DNA of 64,000 nucleotides from Dermanyssus gallinae (Eukaryota > Arthropoda > Arachnida > Mesostigmata > Dermanyssidae): positions 124,001 through 188,000 of the forward strand of contig QVRM01001057.1 of the NCBI GenBank assembly GCA_003439945.1. The letters are read 5' to 3'. Below the pieces are notes generated by a model that was not told where the DNA came from, did not search any database, and saw only the letters and a program-made list of their open reading frames with translations. The translations under genes and the position numbers were made by a program. Positions 1 to 11,137 of this stretch are shown in pieces. Numbering within the stretch: the stretch's first letter is position 1; every line of letters starts with the position of its first letter.

Positions 1-438
1 AACGTTTCTGAAAACTAAAAAGGGTTACTTTTGCCTTACGCCTGCCTGCAGTGTTATGGCTTCTGCTGCAACAGCAACGGCAAGGGACACCACTTATTTC
101 TACAACACACACATTTTTCCGTCGGTAATTTGGTATGGTAAATACCAATCACAAATATCGATAAAAGTATTTTAATCATACTTTAATCATCAAAGGATCT
201 GTGAGTCTTAGAGCTGCAGTTTCATATCAAACACGCTCAAAGAGTATCGCATCGCCATATTTCTAAGCCGTTGACTTCATACTACTACTATAAAACTTAG
301 ACCCCTTTCTACGGATGTGTAGAAAAATAAGAAAAACATGCATATAAATATGCCTAACACAAAGTTGCGTCAGTACAACGTTAAGGACTCTACATTAATT
401 CGAGCGCCAAACATATAAGGCGTTGTATATGTATTGCA

Positions 439-501
<63 letters not shown>

Positions 502-625
502 TAATTAAAGACATGTATTGTAAGCAATATAGCTATTTATTAATTCTGGAAATTTTAAGCTCAATGATGAATTATTACATTTAAATATATTTGCCGTTAA
601 GAGAGGGCAGTCCCATAAAACAATA
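1..625. other. AT-rich non-coding DNA
   Basis: No open frame of note and no recognisable element. It contains the (TA)n array at 442-498 and ends at the TA dinucleotide (624-625) that forms the left target site of the Tc1-like element. Confidence 0.6.
442..498. repeat. (TA)n microsatellite
   Basis: About 57 bp of uninterrupted TA repeat. It does not touch a recognisable poly(A) tail, unlike several other TA arrays in the window. Confidence 0.97.
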
Positions 626-660
626 CAGTCCGCGAAAAAATAAACAGCCACATTTTTTTT
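626..660. repeat. Left terminal inverted repeat of Tc1-like element
   Basis: Begins CAGTCCGCGAAAAAATAAAC and continues with CAGCCACA and a T-run. Its reverse complement is found, with a few differences, at 2036-2070. Confidence 0.85.
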
Positions 661-972
661 CTTTTAAACTATTTTTTGTTTAACATTTGCTGTATTACAC
701 GCATTTATTATAAACAATCATGTAAAGGCTACAGTGATACATGCTCATAGAGTAATAGCGGAGACTTCCATCGACATAAGGGGTCTCGAATTACGTTGGA
801 ACACGAGATCTCTATATTTGACGCAGCTGCACCGCAAAAAATTCTACAGCCACTAGCAGGGTGCATGTCTTAGCGAGTGAATTAGGCGGAATAACGGCGT
901 TTAGGCTTATTTTACGGCTCGAAGGAACCAAAGGCAGATCTCCTACCAGAAGTTCTTTTCTGTGTTGAAACG

Positions 973-1920
973 ATGGGCCTGGGCTGGCGCCTCACCGCTG
1001 ACGAAAAGACCCAAATCAAGGCTTTTAAGAATGTCGGCCTGTCTAATGGCCAAATTTCCCGTCGATTGGTGCGCTGTCCTCAAGTAGTGAACAACTTCGT
1101 GAAAATTACGCCGTAAAAAAAGTTCCGGGTGTCCAAATGCCATTTCGGAACGAAGCAAGCGTGCAATTCTATGGAAAGCATCGAACGTTGTGCTCTCGGC
1201 AAGGGCAATTGCGGCGCCGGCTGCAAACGAACGTGCGAAATGTGCAAAACCTCCTCAGGAAGACACCATGGCTCACGAGAAAAATACACAAGAGAAAACT
1301 ACGATTGACCGCTCAGCATCAGAAAGCTCGTCTCGACTTCGTCCATGGTACGATGTCATAGAACACTGAATAGCACCGAGTGTTCTGTTCGAATGGAAAA
1401 AGTTCAAAAGTTTGATGGACCGGATAATTTAACTATTATTTCCACGATGTGCGCAAAGAAAAACGAATTTTGTCAAAACGGACACTCAGGTGGCGGCCCG
1501 GTGATTGTCTGGGCCGCTGTCCGGTATCATACCAAGTCGTCGATTGTGTTTTTAAAACCGTTATATTAATTCGACGCGCTATAGGGATCTACTATAAGAG
1601 CAATCGGCGCATCTTTAGCTGATGAGAGGGCCCGAGTTAGTCTCTCAACACGATAGCGCCCCGATTCACAGCGCCAGGCTGATCGTAAGCTGGTTCAAAC
1701 AACGTCACATTGAGGTTCTACGCTGGCCTGCCAGGTTCTCACCTGATCTTAATATCATCGAGAATGTGTGGGGCTGACTTGCTCAAAAAGTCTACACCGA
1801 CGACAATTTTCCAGGCAGAACTAACAGAAGCCTTTGTGAAGGCGTGGGGCGAGCTTTCGCAGGACGTCATCCAAAACTTGTTCAATACTATACCAAACCG
1901 CATTTTTGAGGTTATATGAC
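973..1920 (+). pseudogene. Tc1-like transposase, multiply broken
   Basis: The first frame opens at 973 with LTADEK, followed by a paired-like helix-turn-helix region as in Tc1/Tc3 DNA-binding domains, and stops after 47 codons (stop 1114-1116). Transposase sequence then resumes in other frames: DGPDNL and GGGPVIVWAAV near 1415-1515, then HDSAPIHSA from about 1649 and SPDLNIIENVWG up to about 1772. The second acidic residue (Asp codon 1652-1654) and the third (Glu codon 1760-1762) survive. The first catalytic Asp, normally in an FSDE motif, is not recognisable; that place reads FEWKKF. There are 35 residues between the second Asp and the Glu, where Tc1/Tc3 have 34, apparently because of an extra Phe inside WPAR(F)SPDLN. 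The gene is dead. Confidence 0.85.
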
Positions 1921-2035
1921 TTAACGGGAAGTTCACTAAGATTTGTAGTTGTTTGGATCACACTCGTTAAGATTTGTAGCATGTATCACTGTAGTTTTTA
2001 CACGATTGGTTATAATAAGCGTGTGTATTGTGGCA

Positions 2036-2070
2036 AAAATGTGTGGCTGTATATTTTTTTCCGCGAACAG
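2036..2070. repeat. Right terminal inverted repeat of Tc1-like element
   Basis: Imperfect reverse complement of 626-660. It keeps the GTGGCTGT block, the T-run and CCGCGAACAG at the outer end, followed by TA. Confidence 0.85.
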
Positions 2071-2072
2071 TA

Positions 2073-4590
2073 TATTAGTGAAATGACGCGTTAGTAATTA
2101 CCAACCTTAATTGAGAAACGTTATTGTCCCTTTGTTGGCGATTGTGGCAGGCCATGAAAAGAATAAAGAAAGAAAAAAAAAGCACGGAAGAGACGGGAAG
2201 GAAGATCACGACTCATACTTTGATGAGTCAAGCGTTTTGCAGCGTCAAATGATTGCAGACAGTGTGCGGACACGCGGACGACAAATGCCCAGCGAGGCGA
2301 ACGCGCAACAGACGCATTAGACGTACAGAAGAAGGGGCGGCATAATGTTTTTCATGGCAAAGTCAGTAGCCAGGACGACCGCACGACGACGGGGCAGTCA
2401 GTACCCAGGACGACGGGACACGGGGACGCCATAGTATCGCCACCTATTATCACCGTTTGCAGGAAATCCTGACCAGTTGTTGGTTTTTTCTGCTCACCGA
2501 GCGCATTGCTACTACTACAACTAGTACGTACTGCTACTTCTACTAACACAACAACAGCAACAACAATAACAACAACTACAACAATCACAACAACAACAGC
2601 AACAAAAAAACAATAACAACGACAACAGCAACAACAAAGAGAGTCACAGCCGTGTCTGACTATTCCAGCTCGATCACGTCCTTGTTCTGACGCTTATGGC
2701 TGCGCATGGAGCGTGTCACTAGCCTGGCAGTACTAGCTGTGAGGTCGGCAACCAATGGAAGCTTTGCCTTTCAACGAGCGGCATAAAGAAGCGCCGGGAG
2801 CAACGGGGTAAGGGTGATAGGGGTGTGGGAAGGGGGGCAAGCACGAGCTACCACGCGAGCAAATGACGACGAAATGGCAACGAAAACCAGTCGCTGTCAT
2901 CGTCGACATTGCTGTGGTTGTTTGTTCGTCGTTCGTTCGGTCATGGGATTCAAGCTGCAGCGTCCTGCAGTGGGCTGCCTGTTTGCCTGCGTTCTCAGGC
3001 TAGAAGCAACACTGTTCATTTCAGACATTCAGACACTCGACAGAACAGCGTCGTAGCATTCGTCTAACGTTGTTGCTGTCTTTGTCACTGTGGTAGTAGT
3101 GATTGTTGTTGTTGATGTTATTGTTGTTGTTGATGATGTTGTTGTTGTTGCTACTGGGGTGGCTCTCGTTGTGGTTCGAGAGCTTCCGCTGCGTTCATTT
3201 GGGTGCGCCGGTTCAAAGCGACGACGACGCCTCCTCTACTCTCAGCTCTCCACAGCGTGAGGGCGACTGGGAGATAGAGGTGGCGTGGGCCGGACATGGG
3301 ACGGGCCGCGCTAGGGGATCCGGCCTTTCCCCTCGAGCCAAAGAGTCAGTCGTCCAGAGTACGCTTCGAGGTCCTACACGTCGCGCGGTCTCATTAGCCC
3401 CTTCGCGAGAGAACGCTCTACTTGCATGCGGGCTGTCCTCCTCCGTCTTTCGTGCAGTGTACGTTGTTGGGGGTACGCTCAAGTCTCTCTCTCTCGTGCC
3501 CGCACCACTACGAAGACGACTTCTCCTTCTTCTTCTACTACGGCTACCAGTGCTACAACTACTTCTGCTACTACTACTACTACTACTACTATTACGACTA
3601 CTGCGACAACTACGAGAACTATTCAAACTCGCAGTGGCATTAGTTCAATTTCGCGACCCCAGCCCAACAACTGAGGTTGTCGTCGTCGTCCCCGCCTTGT
3701 CAAGGCATCTGAGGTTTTGTTATTGTTGTTGCTGCTGGTACGGCCCAGTTCAGCTGCTGGTGTTTCTGCGGTCTCTGCTATGGCCGTGCCTGACTGAACT
3801 GTCATTCATACGTACACTGTGGCAAGTTTAGACCGCAAGGAAGTAGTAAGGGGGAGGGAGAAAGATAGCTCCAGAGAGAGAGAGAGAGAGAGAGAGAGGA
3901 TAGGGAAATATTCTCTTCGGTTTTGCCTCTTCTGGCTTCGTCTTCGGTTGTTCACGGGCGGGACGGTATTTCGGACGATCACCGAGGGGCCAAATGCTTG
4001 CGAACAGACGATGCAACCGCCTTGCGCGGGCAGCGGAGGAAACCTCATTATCGTATTGTCTATTTGAGGGTCCCTTCCACATACCGCCTGCTTGTCTGTC
4101 TGTCCGCCCCGAACCCTTCCCCTAACTGGACCCAAACTCTGATGAGTCCTTCCTCTCCATGTCGACTAAAATCCGCCCGGAACAGCTACGCCACTGTGTC
4201 TGGTCTGGCGTTAGTGGCGCCCTTCCTTTCTGTCGCTCTAATTTACGGCAGTCGTTCTATTTTTAAGTGTGAAATATTCTTGATGAAGTTTTTTTCGTGT
4301 TTCCAGTAACACACACGCAGAACCAGAAACGTTTCTGCATATTTCTTGCTAAGGTTTGTCATGCGAGGTCTTTCTGAAGGGTACTCTATAGATTTGACAG
4401 GTTTTGCCGCGCGTGTATATACTAACACACCCTTTAGCAGGGCGGGGGAAGGGGGCATTATTGAAATCATACAAGAAGGCTATTGCAAACCGGCTTTCAG
4501 GCGGCGTAGAAGCTTAGTTTAATCGTGGTGTAACTAACTACACTCTAGATGGATTGTCTTTTGTATTCAACAAAACGTGGTGTACAACAT
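2073..4590. other. Non-coding island with triplet repeats
   Basis: No recognisable gene. CAA/ACA repeats fill about 2525-2640, TTG/ATG repeats 3105-3165, and TAC/ACT repeats 3540-3610. Between them DNA is richer in GC and CpG than its surroundings. A 242-codon plus-strand frame (3103-3831) and a 137-codon minus-strand frame (3213-3626) are open, but their products are Leu- or Ser/Arg-rich translations of the repeats, so I do not call genes. 4240-4590 shows nothing. Confidence 0.55.
3873..3899. repeat. (GA)n microsatellite
   Basis: A GA tract of about 27 bp within GC-richer DNA. Confidence 0.95.
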
Positions 4591-4610
4591 TTCTATATTG
4601 TTGTGTTCTA

Positions 4611-4784
4611 TATAGACAAAGCAGTAGGTGTGCAGTTTTGCAGAAATGTGTGATACTCCAAAATGTTCATGTTTGCCGAAACTGCAATTTCTTTTTTTGC
4701 GCTCCATTAAAACACGACGAAAGACCAAATCTACTTACTTTACGACATAAGAGTTCATTATGATGCTTCACACAATCAAATAAA
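4611..4784 (+). repeat. Left arm of long inverted repeat
   Basis: About 174 bp matching the reverse complement of 5741-5917 at roughly 80-85% by eye. Shared anchors include GCAGTTTTGCAGAAATG, AAATGTTCATGTTTGCC and GATGCTTCACACAATCAAA. No coding content. It may be one end of a foldback-type element, or a repeat inserted twice in opposite orientation. Confidence 0.8.
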
Positions 4785-4897
4785 ATGTATTAGGATATAA
4801 GAACACTTAAGGTCAGCATAATAAGATCAACAATCAATCGGCTCGATACAGTGAGACACATCTACACTGGCAAAACGGACATTTTACTTAAATTAAA

Positions 4898-5061
4898 CTT
4901 TTCGGGCTGACTCTCAGCCTAGATTTAACGTCCACGAGACTGCTTTTCGTCTTGCTTCATAGACGGGCTCCCATAAATACAAATGTGCAACGGTGGGGCT
5001 CGAACCCGCGCACCTATGTGTCTGCTCCGGTCGCAAGGCGCAGGCGAATGCACCACGTCGA
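4898..5061 (-). mobile_element. SINE-B copy 1 (tRNA-derived)
   Basis: Minus-strand copy of the family seen at 8195, 18861, 33155, 34652 and 55513. Read on the minus strand it has a tRNA-like head with Pol III B box GGTTCGAGCCC, then a body ending in TTTATGGGAGCCCGTCTATG and GACGTTAAATC, and a self-complementary tail GGCTGAGAGTCAGCC. The 5' end is slightly shortened (GTCGACGTGG instead of GTCGAGCCCGGTGG). No target-site duplication is clear. It lies between the arms of the 4.6/5.9 kb inverted repeat. Confidence 0.85.
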
Positions 5062-5552
5062 CAAGGCATTTTACATATAGAGCAATTACGATCGTTGAGC
5101 TTAACTTCTTACTAATACTACTTATATATAGAAATTTCCTTCTACCTGCATGCAGATTTGGGATACATTGGTGTCACCCCATCACCTAGGACGCTTGCGG
5201 AGCGTTCTACTTTTACTGCAGTAACTTCTCTTTTTATGTTTAATTTTTTTGATTCAGTTTGAACTATTCGTTACCTAGCCACGACCATTAAAGCTTAGCC
5301 GTTCCTGCCGTGCAACTTTGCATCTCTGTACCTACACAGGACGTGCAGGAACTGCCAGTGAGGTAGCCTTAAGATAACATGCACGACAACGTCTTTGCTA
5401 GGCATGGGAGGACAGCTTGAGTTTCTAGCAGCAAACCCGCCCTGATATGTACCTGATAATGTACGAGGCCTTATGCCATGATTACTTTTACCGCCTTAGC
5501 TTGTTTTACTCTAAGTACCTTTCTCCTAATACATGTAGTAATACATGTAAGT

Positions 5553-5734
5553 ACCGAGAAAGATGGCTTAGTAGCAAAAGCATCTGCCTTGCATTCGGGA
5601 GGACTGGGTTCGAGACCCAGACCGGCCACTCTTAAATCGGTTTGCATGGTTTCCAATTTAGACACGGTAAATGCCGGACTGGATTCAAAATTAGCCATGG
5701 CATGAAATAACCTTACGGAAAATCCAAAAAAAAA
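5553..5734 (+). mobile_element. SINE-A copy 1 (tRNA-derived)
   Basis: Starts ACCGAGAAAGATGGCTTAGT (A-box region) and carries B box GGTTCGAGACC at 5607-5617. The head resembles tRNA-Ala, with TGC in the anticodon-loop position (CCTTGCATTC). The non-tRNA body contains TGCATGGTTTCCAATTTAGA and AATGCCGGA, and the copy ends CTTACGG followed by an A-run (5726-5734). Further copies lie at 18766-19157, 27575 and 27776. It is a retroposon, not a functional tRNA gene: the 3' acceptor strand runs on into the SINE body. Confidence 0.85.
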
Positions 5735-5740
5735 CATATT

Positions 5741-5917
5741 GTTTGATTGTGTGAAGCATCTAATGGAATCGTATGTCGTATAGGAAGTAGACTTGGCCTT
5801 TTGTCGTGTCTTGTTGTCTTTGGAGCGTAAAGAAAAAATGCAGCTTTGGCAAACATGAACATTTTAAAGCATCACGCATTTCTGCAAAACTGCGCACTTA
5901 CTACTTTGTCTAGACTA
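5741..5917 (-). repeat. Right arm of long inverted repeat
   Basis: Reverse-complement partner of 4611-4784. It begins 6 bp after the A-tail of SINE-A copy 1, so the SINE lies at the inner edge of this arm. Confidence 0.8.
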
Positions 5918-5943
5918 TATTGATAATAAACTGACTAGACGAC

Positions 5944-5944
<1 letters not shown>

Positions 5945-5988
<44 letters not shown>
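5945..5988. repeat. (ATT)n microsatellite
   Basis: About 14 ATT units just outside the right arm of the inverted repeat. Confidence 0.95.
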
Positions 5989-5989
<1 letters not shown>

Positions 5990-7037
5990 TTTTGACGCAA
6001 CGAGCACATGCTCTTCGTTCTAGCCCCTGGGGCAACCTCCGCAGTACAAAGGCTGTACGCTTTCGAGTGTATTTCAAGTACTCAGAAATAAATCTATGTG
6101 TTTCAAAGTGTCAAAGCACAAGCGTTTCTTGAGCAATTAGTTCTTTTTTCCCTACTTCCCTAATTACACTGTGGGAATTTACCTGGATGGCAGCATGTTA
6201 CGCCATGGTCGTTTAGCCACGTAACGATAGACATAAAAAAAAGTCGCCAAACTGCCTATAATAAAAAGAAAAACATATAAAACGCCAACAAGGGGAGTTG
6301 TATAGGTTATAGATGCGTTTAAGAATATATATATGACTTAAAAAAAATAAATAAAAAAAAAATATATATATATATATATGACTTAAAAACGTTTACGAGC
6401 GATGACTCGACGTAGTACATATACATGTCCATAAACTAGGGCTGGTCCCAAGCGTAGTGTCAGCGCCAGAGAGCTTTTGAATGCATGAACAATGGTGACT
6501 AAAATGCGTTCGTGTATGTGTCGCGTAGACTTGTTAGGTCGGTGCTCTTGGTGTTGTTGTTGTTGTTGTTGTTGGTATTTTGTTGTTGTTGTTGTTGCTA
6601 CCATTGCTGTTGTTGAAAGAAACATTATGTTGTTAATAGTGATGCTGCTACTGCTGTTGTCGTTGCTGCTGCCTCTTCACTGACTTTTCGTCTACGGTGC
6701 TCCCGTACTATAGTACATAAGTGCTCACTCACAGAAATGGGTCCGACTGACGCTAGGTCGGTTGATGCAGCAGCGTACTTTTGCTGCCTGGTGGCGCAGC
6801 TGCTGTTGCAGCATCTGCCTGTACTGGTCCAGCTGCCATCAGTGGCCCGACTCCCTTTGTAGTTCGCACTGGTTGTGCCGGCGACTCGCACTTTAAGTCG
6901 TCATTACCGCCGGCGTTCGCCCGCCGTGTTCGGTCTGAGCTCACCATCATTGTCGCCTTCGTCATTGTGTATAAATCATCATCGTCCCGTACAGCACGCT
7001 GGTGGTGGTGGTGGTGGTCGTAGGGGCATTAGAGCTT

Positions 7038-7078
<41 letters not shown>

Positions 7079-7080
7079 GC

Positions 7081-7123
<43 letters not shown>

Positions 7124-8179
7124 GCTGTTGTTGTTGTTATGGCGCTCGACGAGAAGCACTTGCTTGCACTTCGAAGTTAGTTCATTCGTTTGTTCGGCCT
7201 CATAGAAATACAACTTTACCCATCATCAGTCAGCCCACTAGTACGTCGTCGCTGTTGTTGTTGTTCTTGTGTCAGCCATATGGTCTCGCCAGTACGCGTT
7301 AGAGGGTTAATGCCGAAATCTGATAAGAGGGGCAAAACGTCTTTCCTATCTGTTTTTGATTTTTTGCTGTCTTATCCGTGTTGTTACCATGGAACTTTTT
7401 CCAGAAACCAACATGTTCTTTTCACTAAAACGTTGCCTTTTAGGACACTGCTGTCACTACTCTGCAATACAGGTACGGCACAGCAATTTCACCCACGGTC
7501 GGTTCTGTTGTACTAGCGCGCCGCAGCAGATCCTCTTTGCCGCCCCTTCCCTTACCTGTTGCTTCCTTTCCCCTTAACGGTCTAACCTATCCCAGAGTGA
7601 ACGAACAGCTACTTTATTGAAATTGCGTTTGTTCAAGCACACATGCTTCATTGGAACTGCTACTATCTGGAGATAAACGTATCATGACATTTAGCTATAC
7701 GTCCTCTGCTAGAGTGAATTGGTACTGAGACGGTAAGCTATTTCAGATCAAATCAGATCGGCGGCAAATCGTCTGGGCTAAGAGTTGAGAAAATAAAGGC
7801 TATGTATACGGTACCTCAGAAAAAAGCAAATATACATGCGACATTAATATTGATTGAAACCGAAAATGAGAATAAAGGGCAACCCATAATTGAATCAATA
7901 CAATACTTTTTGTTGAATAATAGAAGCACCACCCCACTATATCTTTCTCTTTTTTTCACAGATGAACATAACGGGCTATCGCGCATACAAGTGTTGACCA
8001 ATTCCAATTGCAGCTAATTTAAGAGAATATATGTTTTTTAATGAGATCAGGTGGCCTGTTTCCTCAAACGGACAGTAGCGGGCCAATTACTCATTTTGGG
8101 AGTACATGCGCAGAATCATTTTAGCTATAGAGTTTTTGCAAAGCTGAGCTGCACACAGAGCCAGTAAGGAAACCGTGAC
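5990..8179. other. Non-coding DNA with TTG-repeat island
   Basis: TA and A-rich tracts lie at 6330-6380, interrupted TTG repeats at 6548-6600, GC-richer DNA at 6640-7000, and a long TTG array at 7037-7139. Open frames here are poly-Val, poly-Leu, poly-Asn or poly-Cys readings of the repeats. 7560-8179 shows no element. Confidence 0.5.
7037..7139. repeat. (TTG)n trinucleotide array
   Basis: About 34 TTG units with two interruptions by CTG, one of the longest triplet arrays in the window. Every frame on both strands is open through it, giving spurious homopolymeric ORFs. Confidence 0.97.
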
Positions 8180-8194
8180 TAGAGACCAGTGCAG

Positions 8195-8377
8195 TCGAGT
8201 CCGGTGGCGTGGTGGCTTAGGTCTGCGCCTCGCAACCGGAGGAGACACATAGGTGCGCGGGTTCGAGCCCCACCATTGCACATTTGTATTTATGGGGGTC
8301 CGTCTATGAAGCAATGTAAAAAACAGTTCCGTGGACGTTAAATCTGGGCTGAGGGTCTGCCCGAAAAGTATATTATA
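8195..8377 (+). mobile_element. SINE-B copy 2 with target-site duplication
   Basis: A full-length plus-strand copy flanked by a perfect 15-bp duplication TAGAGACCAGTGCAG at 8180-8194 and 8378-8392, the signature of target-primed insertion. The tRNA-like head carries GTGGCTTAGG near the A box and GGTTCGAGCCC as B box. The tail forms GGGCTGAGGGTCTGCCC, followed by GAAAAG and a short TA-rich end. It is among the better preserved copies. Confidence 0.93.
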
Positions 8378-8810
8378 TAGAGACCAGTGCAGCGTGTCTA
8401 TGAGCTAACGATTGCAACGTTCCCTAGGCTCTGACTACTGGCTTGAAAAGAGAAAACTTTGCAAACTATGTCTGCACTTATCAAAGGATGCAAGAAGGCT
8501 AACGAGTAAATAACTCACCCAAAAAATATACTAAATATTTTAATCCGAAGAGTCGTTGAGACACTAGCTCAAAGAATCACCTGAAGGTAAGCGTGGCGGC
8601 ACTTATGCTAAAACTCGTACAAACATTCAGAAGATTGTCGGATGGTTGACTCCTTATCAGTGCAAATTGCGATCAATATCTAAGCACATTTACGTATCTT
8701 GAGACGTATATATATATATGTGTGTGTGTAAAACAGTCGTAAACTTACTATGCTTTGCTGTTGTCACTTATAATTTTATAAATTTTATTTTGCCGAGCTA
8801 CGATCCTCAT

Positions 8811-9797
8811 CATAGATAGGGTGTTAAGAAAAATTCTGAAAATCGATAATAGGAATTGTAGAACTCGTTAAAGCAAATATTTTTTCCAATGGAACATGGT
8901 CTCTAAGAAGTCATATTTGGGAATGAGAGTTAAATTACTACAATTGGTGACACTGGTGTGTTTGTCCGTCATATGCGCTGTTGGGAGACAATTAGTTCTC
9001 ACATGCAAAACCTCGCAAGCACATCGTCGTGTTCATGATAAAAATCTGCTTCTTCCGAAAAACATATAATGCTGAGCAGAAAATGCGACATAGTCGTTTA
9101 GAAGAGAATTGAAGAGAAGAAGAAGAGAATTGCAAAAATGAAGTTCTTTTATTTGCCTTCACGCCCAATACCTCAAAGTCATAACCCTACGACCATTCAC
9201 AGTGCTCAAAATGAACACATTCAGACTAATGCGCATTTCATGACAATCATTTTGATTTCGAATACATGGCATTGCGAGCCGGATTGCGGAGTAATCGAAA
9301 CTGAGCACATGCATAAATTACGTACTTCATTAAATAAATCACTATAGGTCATTGGCATGCGCTCAATTTCGACATGCCGTCCGAAAAATCTTAATTGACA
9401 TAGGTTTGGTACCAACATAATCACCACAGAATCCGCATTTGACACACTGAATGTGTTAGCTTTTAACACTGTGAATGGTCGTGAGATCATGATTTTGAGA
9501 CATTGGGCGTAAAGGCAAAAAAAACTTAATTTTTGCGAATTGTCTTCTAAACGATTATATCGCATTTAACTGCTCAGCGTTATATACCCTTTAGAAGAAG
9601 CAGAATTTTCTAGTTGTCTCGCAACAGCACATTATACTTCTATGTTAGGCAAAAACATCAGTATCACAACTTGTAGTATTCCAACTCTCGCTCCCAATCA
9701 AGACTTATTAGAGACCATGTTCCATCGTTAAAAATATGTGCGTTAACGAACTCTACAACTCTTATTAGCGGTTTCAAATTTTTTAACACTCTGTATG
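8811..9797. mobile_element. Foldback-like long palindrome
   Basis: The left arm (8811-9312) and right arm (9355-9797) are imperfect reverse complements over almost their whole length, with a 42-bp loop. Matching blocks include the outer ends (CATAGATAGGGTGTT against CATACAGAGTGTT), GGAACATGGTCTCTAA, GCTGAGCAG and CGACCATTCACAGTG. The inner stem ends are TCGAAACTGAGCACATGC and GCATGCGCTCAATTTCGA. The left arm is longer, partly from a GAAGA-rich insertion near 9110-9130. Short open frames inside (69 codons plus strand, 114 codons minus strand) are not recognised. It could be a foldback transposon, a MITE pair inserted head to head, or an old inverted duplication. Confidence 0.85.
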
Positions 9798-10574
9798 TAA
9801 TGTCAAGTTCACGGGGTGCGTGATGTAATGATTAAAACATTCGTCACTGCGAGAGCCGTCCGATGGTATTAGCTGCATTTAAATATTTGGGCTTGAGCAG
9901 GCTGTGTGGGTTCCAATTTGTCGTGCGCCAAGCGAAATATCTGTGCAATCACACGTGACCACAGCGTTTAGTGAGAAGTCTCGCTAACTCAATGGTCTCA
10001 AGGTTGTTGAAGCGCACATCGAAATGTGTAAGAGTTGGATATTAGAAAGTTGTCGGATCGTGGCTTGGTTTCGTTTCTTCGAAAATTAGGTCTAGACCAA
10101 AACGAAAATCGGTGGCTATGTCTTAGAACCACCTCAGCCTAAGGCGCCCGAAAAACGTGTTTTGAAACCCGGACCACAGTTTCATATTGTATATAGCTGA
10201 TTGGGGTTTTCAAATATGAGAGCAGTAAGTGAGTGTGAGAAATACAAATGTATTTTATAGACGACTTTAGAGTACAGGCGTCACTAGAATAAAACACTGG
10301 CATAAACAATCAACAACGTTCATCATGACTTAGGTAGTGTGAAGACTGAACTCAAGGTCAGGCCAAACGTGTGTTTCTAGATCGCGGGTTCTTCATTTTG
10401 TGGTTAACGTCAAGCGCACAGTGTTTGAGCACAACGCATTTGCTTGGTAAGAAGAGCGTGCTATTTTCAAAACAACAGTGGGCAATGACGTCGGCTACTC
10501 ATTGTAACACCGGGCAGGAATTTAAGTGAATACAGAAACGTAATGTTTCGGGTGCATTGCATATCTAATGTATT
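9798..10574. other. Non-coding DNA, nothing recognised
   Basis: Mixed-composition sequence without long frames, tandem repeats or familiar interspersed repeats. Confidence 0.5.
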
Positions 10575-10870
10575 TGACGTCGGGAGGGAATTGTTTGCTT
10601 ATGGCTGAAGACAAAACCGTGTACAGGAAGAGGACAAGTACATCTAATAGAACGAGACGTGTATGCCTGAGTTGGCCACCGAACTCGGTCACCAAAAGTC
10701 ATTTCATTGTGCGGCAATGTGTGCCTAGGTGTTCAAGTATACGAAGCAAAATTGGGTGAGGCGCTTTGCCAATGGCAGAACTCTGATCAAAGTAGACGCA
10801 GTGAAATGTCTTTCAAGCATTCAGAAACATAGTCCAGTCCTGGACCATCCAGGTCCATCCATTTCTAGAA
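10575..10870 (-). pseudogene. Possible LINE reverse-transcriptase fragment
   Basis: On the minus strand around 10727-10797 one frame reads VYFDQSSAIGKAPHPILL followed by RILEHLG. This is close to RT motif A of jockey/CR1-type LINEs (YLDFSKAFDKVPHPILL pattern); the Asp at the expected place (codon in 10780-10791) is kept. A stop follows soon after and no other RT motif is clear. The call rests on one motif. Confidence 0.4.
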
Positions 10871-11052
10871 GTTGACTGCCAGTTTACCAATAGGGGTGCC
10901 ATGTTGTGTTTGGCCGAAAAAGTGATTTTGAGTTATCAGGTAAAGCAACTTCTTGATTACGATACTTTTAAGCATGCCGCATGACATGGAGCATTGTAAA
11001 GCTTGTCGATATATTTCGGCATTGTCGTTTGAGCCTCTTTTGTGGACAGGAG

Positions 11053-11056
<4 letters not shown>

Positions 11057-11088
<32 letters not shown>
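11057..11088. repeat. (TA)n array next to LINE poly(A) tail
   Basis: A TA array of 32 bp directly adjoining the 16-bp T-run at 11089-11104, which is the minus-strand LINE's poly(A) tail. Confidence 0.95.
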
Positions 11089-11104
<16 letters not shown>

Positions 11105-11137
11105 GTGGAGGAGGTATTAAATGCAGTTACGCTACGA

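Larger units (their letters stand above)
626..2070 (+). mobile_element. Tc1-family DNA transposon, degenerate
   Basis: An element of 1,445 bp bounded by inverted repeats of about 35 bp and flanked on both sides by TA (624-625 and 2071-2072), the target of the Tc1/mariner superfamily. The interior holds a frameshifted transposase relic. The termini begin CAGT on the left and, read inward on the other strand, CTGT on the right, close to the usual Tc1 CAGT end. Length, target site and protein motifs agree, so the superfamily call is firm; the exact lineage is not resolved. It cannot encode a working transposase. Confidence 0.85.

Noticed and set aside
626..2070. Mariner (DD34D) element
   Set aside because: The third catalytic residue is Glu within SPDLNIIEN and the inverted repeats begin CAGT/CTGT, which point to the Tc1 branch.
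3103..3831. 242-codon plus-strand frame as a membrane protein
   Set aside because: The hydrophobic segments are translations of TTG/TTA and CTT/CTA triplet repeats; the part between has no recognisable domain.
5553..5640. Functional tRNA-Ala(TGC) gene
   Set aside because: A and B boxes are present but acceptor pairing fails and the sequence continues into a shared body with an A-tail, repeated at four places: a SINE.
7002..7213. Poly-Leu, poly-Val and poly-Asn ORFs
   Set aside because: They are six-frame readings of the TTG array. No unique coding sequence, start context or splice signals support a protein.
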